Shown here: positions 14,801-24,642 of the stretch, piece after piece
How positions within the stretch are numbered: the stretch's first letter is position 1
Layout of the letters: each line of letters starts with the position of its first letter
Assembly (NCBI GenBank): GCA_022496805.1
Contig: CM040100.1
Location: 19,249,009 to 19,313,008, forward strand
DNA length: 64,000 nt
Reading direction: 5' to 3'
DNA from: Pohlia nutans
Taxonomy: Eukaryota; Streptophyta; Bryopsida; Bryales; Mniaceae
Notes under the pieces: generated by a model
Databases searched by the model: none
What the model saw: only the letters and a program-made list of their open reading frames with translations
Told to the model about the DNA's origin: nothing
Position numbers and translations under genes: made by a program

Positions 14801-16631
14801 CGTGATATTGCTTTTGCTTTTTAGAATATTTATTTATAACATGATACCATCTACGATGATAAAGTTCGATTAAAAACCCAAAACTTTCACATCCTGGATC
14901 CAATAACTACAAAACAACTTTGTTGCACCCCTACTCGTCAAGAGCTTTACGACAATGCTAATAATGGCATCAAAAACACCCATATTCCATTTTTCATAAT
15001 TTAATTCAATTTATGGTGACGCAATCACTCAAAAATCCATAACTCGCACATCACACATCCAAAAGAAATGAAACAAATTTGGTGCACCCCTCCGCATTGA
15101 GAGCTTTCCGATGATACAAAGAATGCGACCGCCTCACAGTTCAGGAGATTTCAACGTTACATCCAAAACAAAACAAAAAAAAACAAACTAATTTCCTTAT
15201 TGTGTAGATTTATGACGATATCTATGATAATATTGTACTTGCTTTCCATTTCAACACCTCAATGTCAATAAATTTGAATCTTTAAATCCCGGAGGGTGCA
15301 TTGTATTAAACACGTACAATTATACTTGAGTGCACATAAGAGGTATTAATTTGAACATTTCTATATACGCATACATACAATAAACATATTTAGAACTGAA
15401 AAATATTAACGTATACTTACATAAACATATATTTAGGTCGGAATGGATGTATACAAAGGTTTTTAGGGATTATAACACCTTGTATAAGGGGGTTTTTAGA
15501 GGAGGTCATCAACGCACGTGATTCTCAAACATAATGTAGAGTCACTAGTAGAAAACATGGTAAAAAAAACTGCAACGAAAACCGGCTACGGTTCTTTTAA
15601 CCAACATGATATGTAGTCGCTAAACGACTGCAAATTTGTTTTTTTGAATTGGCGACTATAATTTTAGGAATTTCAGGGCGTGTTATATAGCATTGGAAAG
15701 GTCTTGAAAACACCTTTCCAACGGTATGTTACACGCTCCTAAGTTATCAAAATTGCGATCGCAAAATGAAAAAAAAAAAATCTGCTGATCAAGCTGGTCA
15801 AAAGAACCACATCCAATTTTCATTGCGGTTATTTTTTTACCATGTTTTCTACTAGTGAGTGCACCCCTTGAATTTAAAAAGCTCCATGCATTTTCCACAA
15901 GTTATGATGAGAAACAACATGTGGCAAAAATATTCCATTTTTAAGTATTTCATATGACAAATGATGTCATACAAGGTATTTGTAGAAACTAAATAATAGC
16001 GTAAAAATAGTACATTGCATATACAAGTTGTATTTTAATTTTTTATAGAAGTATTATCAATATTATTACAAAATTTTAATAATAATGCTATTCAATGAAT
16101 TAAACATTAATTCTAATTTAGTGCAAAAATGACTTCAAATATTGTGAAATTATTGAAATATTTTCATAAAATACCGATGTTAATTGATGTGATAGTCACA
16201 TTTTTATTATATTGTGTAAACCATACAAATTGAAAATAAACAAGGTCATAATAAATAAATAAAAACATACATATAAAAATTTAAATATCTTATAATATCG
16301 AATAGAGAGTTTTGAATGTTCATTTGATTATAGTGGTTTTGAAGAGAATACATTTTTATCTTGCACATTCTATAGACATTTTGATTTTGATTTAATAAAA
16401 AAGAAAATTACTTTTCATCATATATAATATAGTGTCATTATTTATTTGTTTAATTATAGGCCACAAGTTCCGACAAACAGTTTAAGAGGAAGCGTAGTAA
16501 GTTGGAAACCTGTTGTTGAGGCACCTCAAAGAATGTTCAATAAACATTTTATACCTCAAAATGTACGACATGCTCATGAAGCAAGACAAGTTGATATAGA
16601 GGCCGTGAAAGGACTCCAAGTAATTGATTAA
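4233..16631 (+). CDS. Probable axonemal EF-hand protein, 14 exons
   Basis: Hand-spliced exons: 4233-4445, 5837-5992, 9771-9928, 11040-11182, 11401-11477, 11637-11708, 11939-12051, 12355-12393, 12820-12945, 13155-13271, 13589-13772, 14097-14144, 14495-14622, 16460-16631 (stop TAA). All junctions are GT-AG and all phases fit, giving 581 residues. The start is the first ATG of a Pro-rich N-terminus (MDLELPRPRPPEP). A single EF-hand-like unit lies at about residues 276-320; its loop DPNNKGSV begins at Asp303 but has Lys at position 5 and Asn instead of Glu at position 12, so calcium binding is doubtful. Short motifs recur: TEDIVGAQ, NDDIEKSQ, HDIDIG, and NPLDPQY, NPLEPIY, YNPLNG. From memory, such DI.GA / NPL.P.Y motifs occur in flagellar doublet-microtubule proteins, so a sperm-flagellum role is inferred. 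No signal peptide or membrane segment is seen. The gene model is fairly sure; the function is not. Confidence 0.68.
4556..5325. mobile_element. 770-bp TIR element in intron 1 (family R)
   Basis: The element starts GGGTGGTTGCAAGCTACGGT and ends with the inverse, ACCGTAGCTTGCAATCACCC. ATAA flanks both sides (4552-4555 and 5326-5329), a likely target duplication. It has no coding capacity. Two truncated relatives occur in the window: a left half at about 21150-21466 and a right part at about 47805-48240. It makes up over half of intron 1 of the EF-hand gene. Confidence 0.7.
6716..6730. repeat. Solo TTAA-element right end
   Basis: The sequence GCTTAGGGGTTAA matches the right terminus of the TTAA elements. 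No partner left end was found upstream in the same intron, so it is probably a truncated copy. Confidence 0.35.
8275..8851. mobile_element. TTAA-flanked MITE, family E copy 1
   Basis: A 577-bp non-coding element bounded by TTAACCCCTAACTGCC and its inverse GGCATTTAGGGGTTAA, with TTAA at both ends as target site. It lies in the 3.8-kb second intron of the EF-hand gene. It is homologous along its length to the copies at 19511-20085 and 16760-21146. A TTAA target with ends beginning CCC is the hallmark of the piggyBac superfamily; no transposase is present here. Confidence 0.75.
9944..10003. repeat. (TA)n microsatellite
   Basis: About 30 uninterrupted AT units, just downstream of the third exon of the EF-hand gene, after the donor site at 9929. 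Confidence 0.95.
10757..10780. repeat. Solo TTAA-element left end
   Basis: TTAACCCTTAAACGTTC resembles the left terminus of the TTAA elements at 53581 and 54596. No matching right end lies nearby, so it is likely a relic. Confidence 0.35.
11556..11606. repeat. (TA)n microsatellite
   Basis: An AT repeat in a short intron of the EF-hand gene, about 30 bases upstream of the exon that starts at 11637. Confidence 0.95.
11849..11886. repeat. (TA)n microsatellite
   Basis: A third AT repeat in the introns of the EF-hand gene, upstream of the exon starting at 11939 that encodes the EF-hand-like segment. Confidence 0.95.
15543..15857. mobile_element. CACTA-type MITE in last intron of EF-hand gene
   Basis: A 315-bp element with near-perfect terminal inverted repeats, CACTAGTAGAAAACATGGTA and its inverse, flanked by the 3-bp duplication AGT (15540-15542 and 15858-15860). 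Ends beginning CACTA with a 3-bp target duplication define the CACTA (En/Spm) superfamily. It is non-coding, so non-autonomous. Confidence 0.9.
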
Positions 16632-16759
16632 CAATCAGGCATGTACTAATATATATTTTAAACTTTATTTTAGTAACAATGTCAAATTTTATTGTACATA
16701 ATAATAATATTCATTTTAACATCGTGAAGATTGTATAATCAACTTTTTCTACAAGAAAT

Positions 16760-17046
16760 TTAACTCCTAAATGACCCTGCGTCTATATTATGGATGATGA
16801 ATGATATATTTGAATAAGATTTTATTCATCAAGTCACAATTTGCAAGTCAAAAAAATAGTACAAAATTCTATGGCAAGATAGCTTTATGCATATGTGAAC
16901 TTTGTGGAAAGGGCATGATTTGTGAATATTTTATGCCTTATTTCATGTTGCACTGATTCATCAAAAATTTCTAAGATCTCAATTTAAAAGTGCTCCTGAA
17001 AAAATCTCATTAAATTAAGAAACTAACAAATTTCCAAAAATCACTA
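16760..17046. mobile_element. Family E copy 3, left part (split)
   Basis: It begins TTAACTCCTAAATGACCC and aligns with the left half of the 577-bp element at 8275 up to AATCACTACACT. There it is broken by the 3.9-kb insertion that ends at 20929. The right half resumes at 20932. Confidence 0.7.
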
Positions 17047-17998
17047 CACTGAATGGCGTGTTTAGTGTATTGGAACACTATTTCTATATCAGGATACTAT
17101 TTAATTTTAGGGAGATATAGTGTCCTCGTAAGAAAAAAAATGAACATAGTGCTTTAATGACATATGGCAACTTTATAACTAGGGCTCTGCTTCTCTCAAT
17201 ACCACTAGTGACGAAATGAAAGGCCATGAAATTGAAAAGACTTGAAAGGCTAGATTACTTCATATAAAGGTCTTTGAGGGCGAAATGGAGCACTTGTGGG
17301 AAGACCATTCAATGATGTGAAGGCTAGGTTACATCATAGAAAGGTTACTTCATAGAAAACCCTACCCTAGAACTGTTGTAGCGCGCCGGCTCACTTACAT
17401 ACCCTATAAGCGTTGAGAATCCACAAGTGAAACCTTTAATCATCAATACCATTTTTGCTAAACCAACTGCGACCTAAGGTCATCAATGGAATAAATATGG
17501 CATGCCACCTCATGTCACTCTCATTACTTGGAAAGAATATGACACTCTCAATGAAAGTGAGCATGACAAGTGGCAAACTCCTATAAAACTTCTTTTGTTA
17601 AAAGTGCACGTGTCGTATAAAAAGTGCACGTGCTGAAATTTTGTACGTTTGAAGAAAGTATAGTCATATTTGACCTATTTCCAACGAAAATTGAATGTAC
17701 ATAAATTTTACAAACATTCAATCAATGTTTATAATATATGCATGTCCATAATGAAAATAACCATTCAATTTCACTTTCATTTGCATACAATCCAATTCAT
17801 GCATTCTCAACAACCAAAAACATACAACTTCATGGAAAATCGGTAAAACACAAATTACAAAAATTTGGAGTTTTTATTTCAAAGATTTAATAGCAACATC
17901 ATTATTAAAAGACCAAACAAAAATTGTCATTTGTGTATCAAGATATCCTACATGTACTCTATAGCTTCCATATACATCTTCTTTTGAGCATACATAAC

Positions 17999-18417
17999 AC
18001 CCAATTCCCTAATTTTGCACTTGGCCAAGTGCACTCATTTCATGAGCAAACTTGGCTTTAAAAAAATTTGTTTGAAAAAATCTGTAAAAAACAGGGATTT
18101 TTGTCTTTCTACAATCTCTTCATTGTAAAGAAACAATTATTTATTTTATTTTCTATCCTTATCTTTATCTTTTATCTTTTATCTTTTATCTTTTCTTTTT
18201 CTTTTATCTTGTTTTTTTCCTTGTCTTCTTTCTTGTCTTCCTTCTTCTTTTTTCTTCTAGTCTTCCACTTGTCTTCCTTTTTCTTCTTTACATTGCCATT
18301 TTTGGAGTTTAAACGATAATTTAAAAAAATAAAATAAAAATCAGGGAGTAGGCTGAATCCAGTACAGGCCCGGAAGAAGAACAAGAACAAGAACAAGAAC
18401 AAGAACAAGAACAAGAA

Positions 18418-18454
<37 letters not shown>

Positions 18455-19328
18455 TTTTTTTTTTTTTACTTTCCGGTTTTTCCAGGCAGGGAGGGTCCGC
18501 GCGCGCGGACCCTACTCTTAATTTTACCTTCCCTCCCTCACTCCCCCCTCTCCCCTATATAAAGCCTCTTTCACTCTCCCTCCCTCACACTCTCCTTCTT
18601 CCCCTTTTCCTCTCTTGTTCTTCTCCCTCTCTTCCTTCTCCCTTCTCCTCAATATAAAGGAAGAAGAGAGAGGAGGAAAGAAGAGTAAGGGAGGGAGAAT
18701 GAGGGAGGGTTTATAAAGGGGAGAGGGGGAAAAAAAAAAGGAGAGGAGGGAAAGAGAGTGGATCAAAAAAAGAGTAGGGTCTGCGCGCGCGGACCTTCCC
18801 TGCCTGGAAAAACCGGAATTTTTTTGTTTTTTGTTTTTTTTTTTTTTTTTTTCTTCCGGGCCTGTACTGGATTCAGTCTACTCCCTGATTTATTTATTTA
18901 TTTTTTTAAATTATCGTTTAAACTCCAAAAATGGCAAGGTGAAGAAAGAAAAAGGAAGACTAGTGGAAGACTAGAAGGAAAAGAAGAAAGAAGACAAAAA
19001 AAGACAAGAAAAAAACAAGAAAAAAAAACAAGATAAAAGAAAAAAAAAAAAAGATAAGATAAAGATAAAGATAAAATAAAAGACAAGAAAAAAGACAAGA
19101 AAAAAAAACAAGATAAAAGAAAAAAAAAAGATAAGATAAAGATAAAGATAAAATAAAAGATAAAGATAAGGATGAGAAATAAATTAAATAATTGTTTCTT
19201 TAGAGCATAAGGGATTGTAAAAAGACAAAAATCCCTGTTTTTAAGAGATTTTTTCAAACAATTTTTTTAATGCGCTTGGAGGCCAAGTGCATGATTATAT
19301 GGCCAAGTGCAAAATTAGCGAATTGGGT
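17999..19328. repeat. 1.3-kb inverted repeat (fold-back)
   Basis: Two arms of about 650 bases face each other around a centre near 18664. Matching blocks run the whole way: ACCCAATTCCCTAATTTTGC against its inverse at 19309-19328, the AACAGGGATTTTTGTCTTT block, GGCCCGGAAGAAG / CTTCCGGGCC, GTCCGCGCGCGCGGAC on both arms, and CT-rich against GA-rich sequence at the centre. Each arm has a TATAAA-type motif pointing to the centre (18556-18564 on plus; about 18711-18717 on minus). Low-complexity tracts, (AAGAAC)n and long A and T runs, lie within. A transcript through it would fold into a long hairpin. Open frames here are low-complexity artefacts. Confidence 0.85.
18556..18564 (+). promoter_or_regulatory. 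TATA-box-like site in fold-back arm
   Basis: TATATAAAG is followed by a pyrimidine-rich stretch (CTCTTTCACTCTCCCTCC), the usual look of a plant core promoter and start region. A TATAAA on the opposite arm points the other way, so transcription could converge on the centre. Confidence 0.3.
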
Positions 19329-19396
19329 GGTACATTCTATACCTAAAAAAAATCTAGGGAGTAAGTGCATTCGATGTGTAACCAAAGTTTTTTCTC

Positions 19397-20210
19397 TAAA
19401 TATTTTATAGGGGGTGGGCGCATACCCCACCACCTTTGTACTCAAAGATTTTACCTAAAAAATTTAGAAGGGGGTTGGGCATGTGCCCTCTCCCCTTTGC
19501 ACTCAAAGATTTAACCCCTAACTGCCCAACCATGTATATTTTGCATGATGTACAGAAATAAACTTCATTTTCTCATCCATCATGCAGTTTCTGATGTGTG
19601 ATTTTTATCATGAATTTTTTAAAAGAAGTTATCTTCATGCATGTGTGATCCGATTAGAAAGGGAATGATTTGTGAACCTTTATGCCTCACTTCATGTTGC
19701 AGTGTTTCACTAAAAACTTCAAAGATTTTAGTCTAAAAGTTCTCTTGAAAGAATAAACTCATAAAATTAAGCATCCAAAAAACCTCCAAAAATCACTAAA
19801 CTTAGAGTATTACATTTTAACCCATCACAACAAATTTCATCCACAAATTGTCAATATCTTATTCGTAATCAAGTTACAAAATAATTTTGAATTTTAAGTT
19901 TCAAATTTTATAGAAAAATATCGGAGATAGCAATTGCACATCTAACAGTATGGATAGAATCTAAAATTCATAATGTTTAACTTTTATTCATACATCAAGT
20001 TCCAAATATCCCTCTTAGTTGCATTTTATAATGCATCCTTGCAAAATTGCCCAATTGGACAGGGGTGAGGACATTTAGGGGTTAACATAAAAACTTTAAA
20101 TGGGGGTAGGCATGTGTTCACCTCCATTTGTACTCAAAGCTTTTTACCTGAAAACTTTAGAAGGGGGGGGGGGGGGGGGGGGGTGGGCACATGCCTACTC
20201 TTTTGCTAAC
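19397..20210. repeat. Short tandem array split by a TTAA element
   Basis: Units of about 75 bases (GTGGGCxxxTxCCC, then TTTGTACTCAAAG, then TTTTACCTAAAAA, then TTTAGAAGGGGG) occur at 19397-19514 and 20082-20210. The element at 19511-20085 sits between them at a TTAA. The last unit ends in a run of 21 G (20163-20183). Confidence 0.6.
19511..20085. mobile_element. TTAA-flanked MITE, family E copy 2
   Basis: A 575-bp close relative of the element at 8275-8851, with TTAACCCCTAACTGCC at the left and ACATTTAGGGGTTAA at the right. It is inserted in a tandem array whose uninterrupted unit is visible next door, so the target reads GATTTAACAT before insertion; this supports TTAA duplication directly. 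Confidence 0.8.
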
Positions 20211-20479
20211 CAAAGGGGTGGATAAGGACTCTAAACCCTACACTCTAAACAATTGTTGCAAAAAATTCTTCCTGAGTTACTTTTTACACCTTGACTTCTA
20301 TAATACCACATACCCTATTCTCTTGGGAAACAAACACACCTAATTAAATCAAAACTCAATATGCAAATTTAACCCTCCACCTTGAGGTACAAATGGACCT
20401 CTCTAAATCAGTGCTAAAAACATTGTCAAACTGACATGCGTGTATTACCCATCGACATGCAGCAAAGAATGGAATTCTA

Positions 20480-20870
20480 CACTGAGACATGAGAAGAAAG
20501 TTGAGCATCATGCGCCGGCATCCCACTCGCATCAGTGCGATGCTTGGTCGGCATCGTTTTCCATTTTCCTCAAAGTGCCTTCAAAACCATCCCCTTGCAC
20601 TTCCATTTGCCATCTCCAGCAGTCATTTCAGGAAGAATTCTTTGAAATTCGCCCGAATTCTTGTGTTTTGTAGGGTTTTAGTAAGAGTGGAGTCGAGTGA
20701 GATGGAGGGCGGCGTGGCGGAGCTTCATAGTGATGCCGTGCGTGCTCATCGTCTCGCGATGCACGGTGTGCAAGAATAAGTTTGTGGATTTCATCTGGGA
20801 GTATCACTTCGACAAGTGGCAAACTCCTAGTAACTATGTAGTGTCCAAAGACATTATTTCTCTTTAATTT
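20480..20870 (+). pseudogene. Possible captured gene fragment inside the 3.9-kb element
   Basis: A locally GC-rich block differs from its AT-rich surroundings. One plus frame from about 20730 to 20865 reads protein-like (CTVCKNKFVDFIWEYHFDKW) up to a stop, and another frame starts MEGGVAELHSD. I recognise neither. It may be a fragment carried by the element, as in Pack-type transposons. Confidence 0.25.
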
Positions 20871-20931
20871 TGAACGAATTGTGGTAAAAGACATCAATTC
20901 TCCTCGGACACAAAATACGCCATTCAGTGTA

Positions 20932-21149
20932 CCCTTAGAGTGTTTCATTTCAATCTATCAAAACAAATTTCACATATAGATTGTCAATATATTATTCGTA
21001 ATTAAATTCTAAGAAGAATTGAATTTTAGGTTTCAAAATTTATACAAAAATATTGGTGATAGCAATCATAGATCTAATTATATGAATAGAATCTAAAATT
21101 CATAACGTACAACTTTCATTTGTAATTCAAATTCAAAATATCCCTCCTG
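20932..21149. mobile_element. Family E copy 3, right part (truncated)
   Basis: It resumes the homology to the 8275-8851 element (CCTTAGAGTGTTTCATTTC onward) and is lost near 21149, where a copy of the TIR family R begins. Confidence 0.65.
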
Positions 21150-21466
21150 AGTGATTGCAAACTACTATCACACAACTTTTTTGTCGTGGTGTAGGAATTG
21201 ATGCACTTTTTCAATCTTTGAAAAATCACCAATAAATATTGGGATGGAATTTTCAGATGAAACAAATTGCATTGTTTCTAGAATTCCAAAGTTAATATGT
21301 CTACCACAATAAATTTTGCAAAATTATAATACTTCTATCCAAATTAATAATTTTTGCTTGGATTTAGTAGTGTGCCGCTTGTCAAAAGTGCACCTATATG
21401 CAATTATAACATGGGAAATGCTAGAAGGGGGTCAAATTTGAACTTCACAAATTTATAGCAACATAC
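21150..21466. mobile_element. Family R, truncated left half
   Basis: It begins GTGATTGCAAACTAC, the diverged terminus of the element at 4556, and follows it through the block GAAATGCTAGAAGGGGGTCA, then stops. It lacks the right terminus. Confidence 0.6.
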
Positions 21467-21967
21467 AACAATATAACATATAACATAGATATCGTTACTT
21501 ATATGTTGAAATATGTGATACTCTTCAAAAGGGTATTTATCTAATCTTATATAAGCCTTACGTTATCTTCAAAAAGGGAGGTTAGATGGCCTTTAATATT
21601 CAAGTATCTGTCTCATTTAATTTCGCTAATCAAGAATTGTCTACTGAAAGTACTTCTTCTCGATGCCAATTTCCAAGTGGATTAGATTGATACCAGTGGC
21701 GCCGCAAGGAATAGCAGCTTTGTAGTACTACGGCCTTCGTGTGTCGGCACTAACTCTGTGTCATTAAACCCTAAAACCATGGCTCCGTTCCGCACGAACG
21801 GGATTTCTTTTTGTTTTTATTCATTTTCGGTCGGCGATACGTCTTCATGTGGCGATCGCCCGAGCAGACATTCTGCATACAAACTGTCTATCCCTACAGA
21901 CAACATTCTCCCGGACACGCTTCTTGAACTCCGTGTACCCCTTTCTATAGAGCATCACCTCCGGGTT

Positions 21968-21977
21968 TATATAAAAG
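21968..21977 (+). promoter_or_regulatory. Candidate TATA box
   Basis: TATATAAAAG lies in a GC-richer block (about 21680-22060), followed about 30 bases on by a CA-rich likely start region (TTCAAGCACACCACACC). The block also holds an ATG frame of about 87 codons at 21779-22039 with no recognisable domain. A short transcript of unknown function, perhaps the hairpin at 22212-22635, could start here. Confidence 0.35.
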
Positions 21978-22211
21978 CATGGCAAACGCATTCCTTCAAG
22001 CACACCACACCTCATTTGTTCAAGTACGACTCACTTTAAGCTACGACTCAACTCTTGCAACAACCATCCTTTCCTTGCTTTCCAAGTGATCGAGCGTTGC
22101 CAATTCTTCATTCCGGAAACGTACATGGAATCAGCTTCGGAATTCTGTGGACTATATAGAGAATGAACATGGTGTTGTGCAGCCAAACTGGAGTGGATAT
22201 TATGAACCAGG

Positions 22212-22635
22212 TCATTGTCTTTTTTCATCTCCATCCCTCAACAACAATGGACCTTATTCCTAGTCTCGGGTTTGTTTCATTGTTTTTTTTTATGATCAAT
22301 CCATTGTTTTTTCTCCTTCTCCTAGTTGATGGCACATTATAGCGTGGTGCATTCACTGGTTAAAACGGTTCATGTTTGGGTTTAGGGTCCGTAGTGTTTC
22401 GTAGAGGTCAAGGGTTTCAGGTTTGGTTTCCCACTCTACTCCTAAATCTTCGTTGTTGTTGGGAGATTATAGGGTCTTCGTCAAGGATCTTGCTTATTTC
22501 GATAAATGGTTACACGTCCTTTCTGACCCAAATGGTGGTGAAGATGTAGGTCGGAAAGGTGGGGGTCGGAAACAAACCCGAGACTAGGAATAAGGTCCAT
22601 TGTTGTTGAGGGATGGAGATGAAAAAGGACAATGA
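22212..22635. repeat. 67-bp inverted repeat with 290-bp loop
   Basis: The segment 22212-22278 is repeated in reverse complement at 22569-22635 with a single mismatch. Near its middle is the block CCCTCAACAACAATGG. The arms enclose 290 bases. Such a structure could be a young hairpin (small-RNA) locus or a TIR transposon. A TATA-like site lies about 235 bases upstream. Confidence 0.85.
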
Positions 22636-23511
22636 GACCTCTACCACTTTGATTTTATTTTCTTCCAGACAACAGAGGAGAGGGACAAGGAGACCCAACC
22701 TGTTGCCGTGGGACCCTCCTTCACCCGTGTGAAAAGGGACGTAGCTTTGGGAAGGGAATCGCTCGCGGGCCGGGTTCTCCTTGAGACCCGGCCCAAGTTA
22801 TTTATAGCTCATGTTGCCCATTTTGAAAATTTGAGCATCCCTGTTCATTTTGTAAAATTCGGAATGCCCTGCCCCTCTTTTTTATGTCCTATTGGGCCCC
22901 AGCCTGGCTGGCCTTGGACTTTTGTGGTCTGTGGTCTCATGGGGCAGTCCGATTTCTGCATTGATGGATATATTATTTGAAAGGTGCTTTCAAAGCAGAA
23001 ATTTTATTTACTGTTTATTTTTATTTACTGTTTATTTCTAACTGTTATATTTTCAAATACCGTAGTAATATCTAATGACCCATGCGCCCATTTTGTGGTG
23101 GCTGCCCGCACCAGGAAATAATTAAAATTTTAAATCTAATGCATAATAGTTGAGATGACCATCTAGTATTTATTTTTTTATTTCTTTTCTTGAACCTAGT
23201 AAATATTGGGAGATGAGAATGACGATATCAAATTGTTTTTACAGCATGATCTTTGAATGGCTTTGATGATTTATATGTGTTGTTGAAAGAATATGAAATG
23301 TATATAGGAAGTGGATAGATTGGTCGTTACATTTGTGAGTCATGGTTGCAACTTAGGCGAAGGAGGAGCAGCAGCTAATATCTTTTTCGTAAAGGCATAA
23401 AGAGTGAAATGCACTGACATCTTGCTCTTCACATAAGGAGTAGGAAGTGACCAGGCACATTAGGAACCAAATCAAAGTTACCATTGCAAGTGAAAGTAAA
23501 TCTTCATTTAT
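22636..23511. other. Intergenic, moderately GC-rich then AT-rich
   Basis: A 91-codon open frame at 22708-22980 (GTG start, plus strand) has no recognised domain. The rest holds nothing supportable. Confidence 0.3.
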
Positions 23512-23831
23512 CACTACACAAGAGTTGTTGATTAGTGTTACAAACGTTAATTGCAAACCGAAACACTAAATGTCACACATCACCATAGTGTTATAACACT
23601 AATCTTCAAAACATAACACTAAATGTGGGAGCATGGTAATTTCTTTGAAAAGAGTGGAATCTATTGGAATTGGTGCAATTGGTGGCTTCAAGGAAAGACA
23701 AAGAACATTAATTGCAATGGCGGCCCTAATTGAACACTAATCTTAGAAGTGTTGAGACATAGTGTAATGTTTGACTTTCATTAAATAACACTAATATTCA
23801 TATAACACTAATCAACAACTCTTGTGTAGTG
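23512..23831. mobile_element. CACTA-type MITE
   Basis: 320 bp with long terminal inverted repeats, CACTACACAAGAGTTGTTGA and its inverse, extending into GATTAGTGTTA. The interior has several AACACTAAT repeats in both directions, like CACTA subterminal repeats. A clean 3-bp duplication is not visible because the right end abuts a second element. Confidence 0.8.
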
Positions 23832-23931
23832 GGAAAGGGGTTCAATCCTTCAAGAAAATTTAGAGGAATAGGGCAACTGTGCCTAATTTCTCCAAATTTT
23901 CTCGAGGGATTGAACCCCTTTTCCACTAGTG
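23827..23931. mobile_element. Short CACTA-type MITE abutting the previous one
   Basis: About 105 bp. The right end is the inverse of CACTAGTGGAAAAGGGGTTC. The left copy reads TAGTGGGAAAGGGGTTC, having lost its first three bases where it meets the end of the 320-bp element. The arms pair for about 40 bases. Confidence 0.7.
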
Positions 23932-24042
23932 TATGGTTTCAAGCAATACTCGAGAATTTTTAGGTTGTTCTTTGTACATGAACAAAACCTCTTCAAAGAG
24001 TTTGTCAAAAATGCTTTTCACAATTACACCTTAGACTCAAGC

Positions 24043-24070
24043 TAACCCCTAAGTGCCCAAGAAAGCATAA
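24043..24070. repeat. Solo TTAA-element left end
   Basis: CTAACCCCTAAGTGCCCAAG matches the left terminus of family E with one change in the TTAA. No right end follows. Confidence 0.3.
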
Positions 24071-24300
24071 AGTGTTTTTTGTTGTTTCGGGCAGCTTAGA
24101 TGAAGGGTCTAATTTTGGTATTTTGGGTTATAATTTGATCTGGGTGTGGTAATACATACCACAATAATAAAAAAATTATTGAGTATAATATTAATATATA
24201 TGATAATTTTATAGATATAAACTTTTACATTATAATATTATAATATCAATATATTTGGCAATATTTATAATTTTAAACTCCATAAATGTTTATGGAAATC

Positions 24301-24642
24301 TCAAGAGGAAGTTGATAATGATTCTTTGTTGTATTTATGTAATAGGCGGTAGGAAGTGACCCTTCCGAAGTCGCGAAGTTGTTGGTGAAAAGAAAATCTC
24401 TACCATGCAATTTCAAGAGGAAGTTAATTCTTATTTTTTGTCGTATTTATGTGATAGGCGGTAGGAAGTGATTGTTCACGTCATAGCGTGGTTTAGGAAA
24501 ATAAAATTTCTATCATGGAGTTTTGAGAGGAAGTTGATAGTTATTCTTTTTCATATTTATTAAATGGGCGGTAAGAAGTGACCGTTCACGTCGTGACGTT
24601 GTCGGTGAAAAGATTATCTTTATTGTGCGTTTTCAAGAGGAA
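24301..24642. repeat. Tandem repeat, about 110-bp unit, three copies
   Basis: Units starting TCAAGAGGAAGTT recur at 24301, 24413, 24523 and 24633 (last partial). Each has TAGGCGGTAGGAAGTGA near the middle. The copies have diverged. No coding is seen. Confidence 0.8.

Larger units (their letters stand above)
17047..20929. mobile_element. 3.9-kb TIR element inserted into family E copy 3
   Basis: The left end CACTGAATGGCGTGTTTAGTGT and the inverse of the right end, CACTGAATGGCGTATTTTGTGT, pair over about 20 bases. TA lies on both sides (17045-17046 and 20930-20931) and the interrupted element reads through once the insert is removed, so both boundaries are well defined. A TA duplication would suit a Tc1/mariner-like element, but the ends are not a class I recognise. 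No transposase ORF is visible. The interior carries a 1.3-kb inverted repeat, a nested TTAA element and a GC-rich gene-like fragment (20480-20870). Confidence 0.6.

Noticed and set aside
18068..19257. Long Phe/Leu- or Lys-rich open frames around the inverted repeat
   Set aside because: They come from TTTATC, AAGAAC and homopolymer tracts and have no protein-like composition.
17563..20832. 19-base direct repeat GACAAGTGGCAAACTCCTA near both ends of the 3.9-kb element
   Set aside because: It could mark a further nested insertion, but no terminal repeats were found next to it; left as unexplained.
21690..21715. CCAGTGGCGCCGC, resembling a retrovirus-type primer-binding site
   Set aside because: No LTRs, polypurine tract or gag-pol frames surround it, and the match is too short.
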